From contig OY725488.1 of assembly GCA_963281255.1 (NCBI GenBank), forward strand, positions 7,351,524-7,415,523: 64,000 nucleotides of DNA. The letters are read 5' to 3'. The translations under genes and the position numbers were made by a program. A model generated the notes under the pieces. That model did no database searches. It was not told the origin of the DNA and saw only the letters and a list, made by a program, of their open reading frames with translations. This document shows, piece by piece, positions 58,702 to 64,000 of this stretch (positions are counted from its first letter, which is position 1; the number at the start of each line of letters is the position of its first letter). Source of the stretch: Aphrocallistes beatrix (Eukaryota > Porifera > Hexactinellida > Sceptrulophora > Aphrocallistidae).

Positions 58702-61367
58702 TCACAGCTTTTTCTGAGCCTCACGAACATTCCAGTTCAACCCGTTAATCAGACTCTTAAACCAATCACTGACATGACCAGTGTTGTTCAAACAAGGAAT
58801 TGGATGAGGATCAAGTTTTAACACGATTGAGTCATCCAGCGTGACTTCTTGCCTATCCCGACCGTCAAACGATATCCAAGCGTTGTGTCGGCTGCACTCA
58901 GCTAGCTTTAGCTTGACCTCTACTCCATTAGGTACGACGATGGGCCTACAATAATGCAATTTTCAATTTTTAGACCCATTTTCTATCTGAAAATAAACGC
59001 TATTCATTCCAATACATTTTTGCATATTAAGCACAATAATAACAAATTAGTACAAGTAGTACTTACAATGAAATATCATTGCGATCATAGCTACGAATTT
59101 AATTAAGCTAATATTCTCAAAAAGTTGTTGTGGCACTCAAATTACCTCGTGGTTGATATGCTCATGGAGTTCAATTAGCAATATCCAAAAAACTAAGATG
59201 GACAAAATACAAAAACGCTCGCATTATATCGTGGTTGAGTTCAAGTACTTTTTACGAATCCAACCCTGCATTATATATTGTCACCTGCCAATTTGATCAA
59301 ATTGCAGTGCTATTCAAGTTTTTTGTTTAAAAGATGCTAAAATTAGTCTCGGTTATTATATTGATACAGGGGTTGCATATTAACTGCAAAGTAATGGAAC
59401 AAGGATGGAGCCGAGGTCAGTTTAATAAAGCCAATAGGGAAAATGTAAACCAGACTTTGCTGATGCCTGAAAACATTCCAACCAAAACAGAGTCCCATTT
59501 AAAGTCGACAAAACACACACACAAGTACAGTCCGATAGACGACATCCCGGATAGTTTAGATTGGAGAGATAAAGGAGTGGTGACACCCGTCCAAAGTCAA
59601 ATGATATCAGGAGTTATTACCATTGTTGAGATGGTAGAAAGTGACCTAGCTGTGGAGACAGGGAAATTAGTTCAGCTTTCGATCCAACAGATATATGATT
59701 GCTGCTCACGATGCAACGCATCTGGAATAATTTCCATGCGGGAAACGTTGAAATACATTCAAAACTTTGGGTTAGAAAGTGCATCTGACTATCCTTTGCA
59801 TGAGAGAAGCAACTCTTCATGCAAATACAACAGCAACCTTGTAGTGCAAGGTACAAAGGGGGCTACGTTCGAAATGGTTAAACAAGGTAATGAAACTGAC
59901 CTCAAGATTATCTGCGCGATGACAGGACCTGTGTTCGTAATGGTAGATGTAATTGGAAGTTTTGAAACTTACAGCAGTGGTATATACTACGATAAGGATT
60001 GTGATCCAGAGAAATTGAATCATTCAATGTTGCTGGTTGGTTATGGGACTGAAGGGGGGGAGGATTATTGGATTGTTAAAAATAGTTGGGGTTCTAACTG
60101 GGGAGAGATGGGATATGCCAAAATGAGCAGAAACAGAAACGACAACTGCGGCATAGCAGAGTTTGCTTTCGTAATGAAAACAGATGGTACATCCTAATTA
60201 CTCGAGTTCTGCGTGTACAGTAGTTAGTTCGTATTAGTAGCATTGTGTAATTAGCAGTCTAGCATACCGAGTAGAAAGGGTATGCGAGTGTAGCAAATAA
60301 CTTCCTGCACTTCTGTATGATTCTGAAGAATTTCGTTGATGTGGTTATACTGTATTCTAATAAATTAAAATGAGAGCATTTGCTGCTTTGCTCTGACTTT
60401 TTCGAATAATTAATAGTCAAGCGGGATTAACCAAAAATAATATGCATACTTAATGTGCATAATTAGATTTACGTATATATAGACGTACTGTCTTAAACTG
60501 TGACGTGACTCAATTCAATAATCTAATTATCTACGTAAGCATTTTACCTGAATGATAGTGAATGAGGGCAGATCGGAGTGATGATAAAAGCTTCAGTGCT
60601 GGGATGAAGAATGGAGGCGCCAGCAGCTAGAGAGTAAGCAGTACTCCCCGTAGGAGTGGCTATGATTATGCCATCAGCCTGAGCAGTAGTTATCTTGAAG
60701 TCATTGAGGTATATTTCGACCTGAATTAAGAAAGGCGACACTCCACGATCAACTGTGACTTCATTTATACAAGTGAAAGTTTTCACTCGAGGTATGCCTA
60801 CTTCCTCAACTATGGTCACCTCACCTATGGGCAAGCATGTGAATGATCATGGAATAGAAATGTTAGTTATTCCCCACAAACGTTGTTACGAGAAAATACC
60901 TGTGTTTGAGAGAAAAGCTCGTTTTTTCTTCTGAACCGGTATAATCGAAAATATTTGTCTTTCGTCTTTGGTATCGTCAGGCTTTGAAACTCCATGGGGT
61001 GGACTATTTTCGGGACTATAAACTTCGTCAGGAGGGCATGGTCCTTCAAATGGGATTATGCTAGCACTGATTCGATTCCTCAAAGTGATACTCATGTATT
61101 TGTTGGTGACACGATCAATGTCATCTTGGAAGTTCGCAGCATCAAAGTGAGTTAGAAAGCCTAGGCTTCCCATTCCAAAGCACATGATCGGGGGAGGGGT
61201 ACAATTAGTGAATAAGGAAGTGGAGTATAGAAAAGTTCCGTCTCCTCCCAAGCATATTACGAAATCAATATTTTCTGCTACTTCAAACGGAAATATTTTA
61301 TGTAGAAGTCCAAATTTTTCAAGTGCGGGATCGGTTAAAGCTTTCTCTTCAACATGTACAGTAAGAC
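58702..61367 (-). CDS. NADK: NAD kinase (5' end not resolved)
   Basis: Three exons are secure: 61367-60900, 60824-60548 and 58945-58702, with matching GT-AG phases. They encode about 329 residues of a cytosolic-type NAD kinase, which makes NADP from NAD. Visible motifs: [14 protein letters not shown] (the GGDG active-site Asp), [23 protein letters not shown] (the NE/D motif), [19 protein letters not shown], and [21 protein letters not shown] across the last splice. The first kept exon opens with an acceptor and the text [11 protein letters not shown], so at least one upstream exon with the N-terminus is missing; I searched 61440-62600 without success. The intron at 60547-58946 is 1.6 kb and contains the antisense cathepsin-like gene. 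Confidence 0.9.
59334..60197 (+). CDS. Papain/cathepsin-like protein without the catalytic Cys, nested in NADK intron
   Basis: 287 residues, one exon, lying wholly inside the last NADK intron on the opposite strand. Residues 1-18 are a signal peptide. The propeptide is short (to about 70) and lacks a recognisable I29 inhibitor motif. The mature part begins [16 protein letters not shown], as in cathepsin L. The active-site region then reads [13 protein letters not shown] where papain enzymes have QGQCGSCWAFS. Three residues are missing, and aligning from the right puts Ser92 at the catalytic Cys position. His230 ([11 protein letters not shown]) and Asn250 ([18 protein letters not shown]) are kept, as is YDCC. 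Sponge silicateins also have Cys-to-Ser with His and Asn kept, but their GSS-Y-AFS text is not here. Thiol-protease activity is unlikely. Confidence 0.85.
   Translation: MLKLVSVIILIQGLHINCKVMEQGWSRGQFNKANRENVNQTLLMPENIPTKTESHLKSTKHTHKYSPIDDIPDSLDWRDKGVVTPVQSQMISGVITIVEMVESDLAVETGKLVQLSIQQIYDCCSRCNASGIISMRETLKYIQNFGLESASDYPLHERSNSSCKYNSNLVVQGTKGATFEMVKQGNETDLKIICAMTGPVFVMVDVIGSFETYSSGIYYDKDCDPEKLNHSMLLVGYGTEGGEDYWIVKNSWGSNWGEMGYAKMSRNRNDNCGIAEFAFVMKTDGTS
60359..60364 (+). promoter_or_regulatory. Polyadenylation signal of the cathepsin-like gene
   Basis: AATAAA, 162 bp after the stop codon on the plus strand, still inside the NADK intron. This fits an independent, short transcript. Confidence 0.5.
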
Positions 61368-61773
61368 CTACAATGTAAAAATCAGTTAAGATCAGACAAG
61401 ATAGAATTGTGTTGGACGTCGAATTGTCATCAAAAATAACATGCCATTGTGTATGCGCGTAGTTAGGTTGGTGTTAATAATATTATTAATTTAGATTTAT
61501 GTCAATCGTTCAAATTCGAGCAACTTTTTTGTGAATCCTTCTTGATGCCATGCGGCAATTCTAAGATTATTCCTTACAAAACTCTAGAGCAGGACTCCCA
61601 ATTAGATAGAGTGGAGTTAGAAGCGCCACAACCTGGCAATTCTCCTAAATTATGCATTTTGATTTAGAATGAAAATACAATACTGGTTCCTTAACAAAGT
61701 ATTAACGAGGTCAGTAGAATCGATATTTTGTTACGGTAGGAATATACTTGATACCTGTTGAGCATATTATGGG

Positions 61774-62433
61774 CGGTTGCGGCTCCAGAGATTTTAATTT
61801 AGGGGGGCCAACTTAAATTCGACTGTCCTAGAATTAGAAGATCAGTGTTAATGCAGTAGCTAGGGTTTTTGATTGGAGGTCATGAGCGAGCGAAGCGAGC
61901 AAATAAGGTGGTCTGGGGGGAGTTTCCCCCCCAGAAGTTTTTCAAATCTTAAATATCGATCTACAGCTATTCTACCCATCTAAGGAGCAATAATTTTGAT
62001 CTAATTTATCTTGTTATAATTTCTTTTGTTACACAAAAACAGAGGCGGCGCCAAGACGCCGCCACTGGGGGGCACCTTGGGGGCACAAATCATTTCCAGT
62101 GGGGCACCAACATTTTTTGGGTACAGATTACCCGCCAATGAGAACTAATCATTAAAGGCATTTGTAGCAACAATTTATTTATTTATTTTTGTATGAAATT
62201 ACACTTAAATATTGGTGTACACTATTGAATTAGAGAAACCTGTTTATCGATATAATAGAAGCCTAGTAAATGCGAAGGCATGGACAAATGAATGACGCAT
62301 GTATTCCTGTCGGAAATTGGTGCCCCCCTGGCGCCGCCACTGCACAAAAATCAAGACAAAAAGTAGAAAGCAACTTTATAACTTTATTTGGGGCGACATG
62401 TCCCCTCCTGGCCCCCATGTGGAGCCGCTACTG
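61774..62433. mobile_element. hAT-type element (outer), with a nested insertion
   Basis: The left end reads CGGTTGCGGCTCC and the right end is the inverse of CAGTAGCGGCTCC. It is flanked by a perfect 8-bp duplication ATTATGGG at 61766-61773 and 62434-62441. 660 bp in all, of which 311 belong to a nested element and its duplication. No transposase is encoded. Confidence 0.8.
62040..62342. mobile_element. hAT-type MITE nested inside another element
   Basis: It starts CAGAGGCGGCGCCA and ends with the inverse of CAGTGGCGGCGCCAGGGGGG. It is flanked by a perfect 8-bp duplication CACAAAAA at 62032-62039 and 62343-62350. 303 bp, non-coding. It lies within the outer element at 61774-62433, so it inserted later. 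Confidence 0.88.
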
Positions 62434-62655
62434 ATTATGGGTAATTGAATTTTTTAATAAACAGTCTACGCACCACATGGAAAGGTTCTGATTATGAACA
62501 TTTTTTTTGCCCCCTGGTGGTTCATTATAAGTGATCCTGGCTGCACTCTAGAATTATTAAGGGAATTATAGAGTTTGATTTTTTTTACTAAAAAAAAGTT
62601 ACAATTAAAAGAGTAAAAATATGAACAAAAAAGTTGTGTTTGTGTCTGGAATATG

Positions 62656-62973
62656 TCATAATGGGTCCCAATTTCCGGTAAATTCGCGATATTTTCGTTC
62701 TGTTCCTATAACTGTTACGTCTGAAATGAAACTGTGTGTTCTTTCCATTAGCCTTTCATCATCTGAACGCATTTGTTGCAGTTCCTTCTTAATCTTCTCA
62801 AGTGCTACACGGTTCTGCACATTCATATCTTCATTCTCTGCTTTCTTTTCTAAACTCCCTTGATATTTAGCTTGACTGTCACTTTTGGAATTCATACTAT
62901 AATTCAGGTTGCGGAATAATCTTTCTGAATGATTAAATAGCTTTTTGTTCATAATTTTAATCTTTGAAGACAT
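62656..62973 (-). CDS. Small protein with C-terminal REFTGNWD motif (A)
   Basis: 105 residues, ATG at 62973. Residues 40-85 form a charged helix, likely a coiled coil (ALEKIKKELQQMRSDDERL). The last residues read KYREFTGNWDPL. A second small gene 411 bp away on the same strand ends almost the same way. I do not recognise the family. The shared C-terminus and the retained frames argue that both are real genes rather than chance frames. Confidence 0.6.
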   Translation of the reverse strand: MSSKIKIMNKKLFNHSERLFRNLNYSMNSKSDSQAKYQGSLEKKAENEDMNVQNRVALEKIKKELQQMRSDDERLMERTHSFISDVTVIGTERKYREFTGNWDPL

Positions 62974-63383
62974 GGTTATGAGTAATCGTAGTTAACAAGG
63001 CTTTACTTAGTCATATTTTTTTCCATTTATACGTGTAGAGAAATGAAATATAGCATCAGTAATGAGCCATGCCACATCAGGAAAGTAGCTAGACGGGTTC
63101 AGTCTGCACTGCAAGAGTTCAAGAGGATGGGTACACAATCAATATTAAGGATTTCTATTATATCTACAATGATTATTAATGAATCAATACATTACAAGGA
63201 AATTATCATGAAAGTAATCGGTAATATAAATCATTAATTTGATAAAACAGCCATTTTCAAAGTAATATATGATTACAAAATAACGAAAAATCTTTGCTCA
63301 TACAATTTCTTGCGAATCTTTAATGATCATATCATGATCAAAGAGTTGTCGAACAAGTGAATAGCCTTTAGCAAACTAATCAT

Positions 63384-63680
63384 TCAAAGATTTAGGTCCC
63401 AGTTTCCAGTGAACTCCCTGAACTTCACAATTTCTTGCTCGTGAATCGTGATTCGATCGAGTTTATTTTTAATTCTCCGAATGGGTTCGATCACTTCTCT
63501 CAATCTGAATCTCTTTAAAGTATTTGTTCGCTTCAGAGTGGAATCTGAAGCACTGAAACTTTGTACGCTTGTTGGCTTGTCTTGAATTGTCCAGACAGGT
63601 AGTGAGTAGCTTGGACATAAATAAACCCCCATTTCTGGTTCATTCGGTTCAATGTAGGAAATAAATCCAGATCTCGACAT
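63384..63680 (-). CDS. Small protein with C-terminal REFTGNWD motif (B)
   Basis: 98 residues, ATG at 63680. Residues 1-45 hold Pro, Tyr and Trp-containing text (SYIEPNEPEMGVYLCPSYSL); 50-85 are basic and helical (LKRFRLREVIEPIRRIKNKL). It ends KFREFTGNWDLNL, matching the end of the neighbour at 62656-62973 over nine residues. Outside that tail and the basic helix the two differ, so they may be old tandem duplicates. No function can be assigned. Confidence 0.6.
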   Translation of the reverse strand: MSRSGFISYIEPNEPEMGVYLCPSYSLPVWTIQDKPTSVQSFSASDSTLKRTNTLKRFRLREVIEPIRRIKNKLDRITIHEQEIVKFREFTGNWDLNL

Positions 63681-64000
63681 TGCTTTTCAAAAATGTTATA
63701 CATTTTTTTGGTTGAATCTATATTTATATCTAACTTTCAGCTAATCTAACCTGTTCATTACTAATCTTTTAGAAACAAGGTGACCAAATATACCACGTGT
63801 AGGTTAATCAAAATATCCGATACTCTTTCTTTCATTGTGTGAATGCTTAATAAGATCATGTGCTCTAACCTATGTGATCAATCTTAATGACCTACATTAG
63901 GTTATTCCTATTAAATTTCCTGGATACATGTTACACAATGCTATGTAAAATTCATTGTCTCTATTTGCGTACTTCCGTTTATGTCCATGCTTTCATCTAA
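63681..64000. other. Window end, no gene seen
   Basis: AT-rich sequence upstream of small gene B, likely holding its promoter. No TATA box or repeat is clear. Confidence 0.35.

Noticed and set aside
59334..60197. Direct assignment of the cathepsin-like gene as silicatein
   Set aside because: Although a Ser may occupy the Cys position, the surrounding silicatein text and the Ser-rich loop are absent and three residues are deleted.
61490..61600. Minus-strand segment encoding RIAAWHQEGFTKKLLEF as an upstream NADK exon
   Set aside because: No good acceptor or donor pair was found and the next codons run into a stop; similarity to NADK is too weak.
61670..61765. Short minus-strand frame MLNRYQVYSYRNKIS as a first NADK exon
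   Set aside because: It ends in a stop before any donor and shows no NAD kinase N-terminal feature.
1..64000. CRISPR arrays, rRNA and tRNA genes, bacterial operons
   Set aside because: None seen by eye. Introns, TATA boxes and the gene set are animal. A tRNA search by covariance model was not possible.

Overview
This window is nuclear DNA from an animal with a very compact genome. About 28 protein-coding genes sit in 64 kb. They have GT-AG introns, many only 60-110 bp long, and encode typical metazoan proteins: Eph-type receptor ectodomains, an ETS factor, hnRNP H, RalBP1, POLG, XRCC4, ASPH, NAD kinase, FRG1, NUDCD3 and SPOUT1. The divergence of these proteins, the Eph-like receptors and the gene density suggest a non-bilaterian animal, possibly a sponge. 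That placement is inference. 24 of the 28 genes read on the minus strand.

Layout. 0.5-8.5 kb: a tandem segmental duplication. Each unit carries a kinase-less Eph-like receptor and a near-identical methylmalonyl-CoA epimerase gene; unit 1 gained small transposons afterwards. 8.5-13.2 kb: gene-poor, with one MITE and a TSC22-like gene. 13.2-28.2 kb: XRCC4, POLG, ASPH (7 exons), a MAP2K-like pseudokinase, the mitochondrial SAM carrier, and a 1,142-residue protein that joins SAM, ubiquitin-like, VWA, E2 (UBC) and U-box E3 domains. 28.4-31.5 kb: a repeat island with an AT-rich array, a 141-bp tandem array, and six copies of a GC-rich palindromic cassette. 31.5-38.9 kb: a possible winged-helix protein, a FAM47-like protein, a three-RRM protein on the plus strand with an E-box cluster upstream, and a C7orf57-like protein. 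39-53.6 kb: HNRNPH/F (8 exons), VWA5A-like, FRG1, an unrecognised Ubl protein, RALBP1, a TRAF-zinc-finger protein and SPOUT1. 55-64 kb: an ETS factor, NUDCD3, NAD kinase with an antisense cathepsin-like gene lacking the catalytic Cys in one intron, a nested pair of hAT-type elements, and two small paralogous genes with a common C-terminal motif.

There is no operon-like pathway here. The genes are a typical compact mixture of housekeeping and lineage-specific functions. The items most worth following up are the E2-E3 fusion protein, the kinase-less Eph pair, the cathepsin-like gene nested in NADK, the small REFTGNWD gene pair, and several transposons dated by duplicated empty sites.
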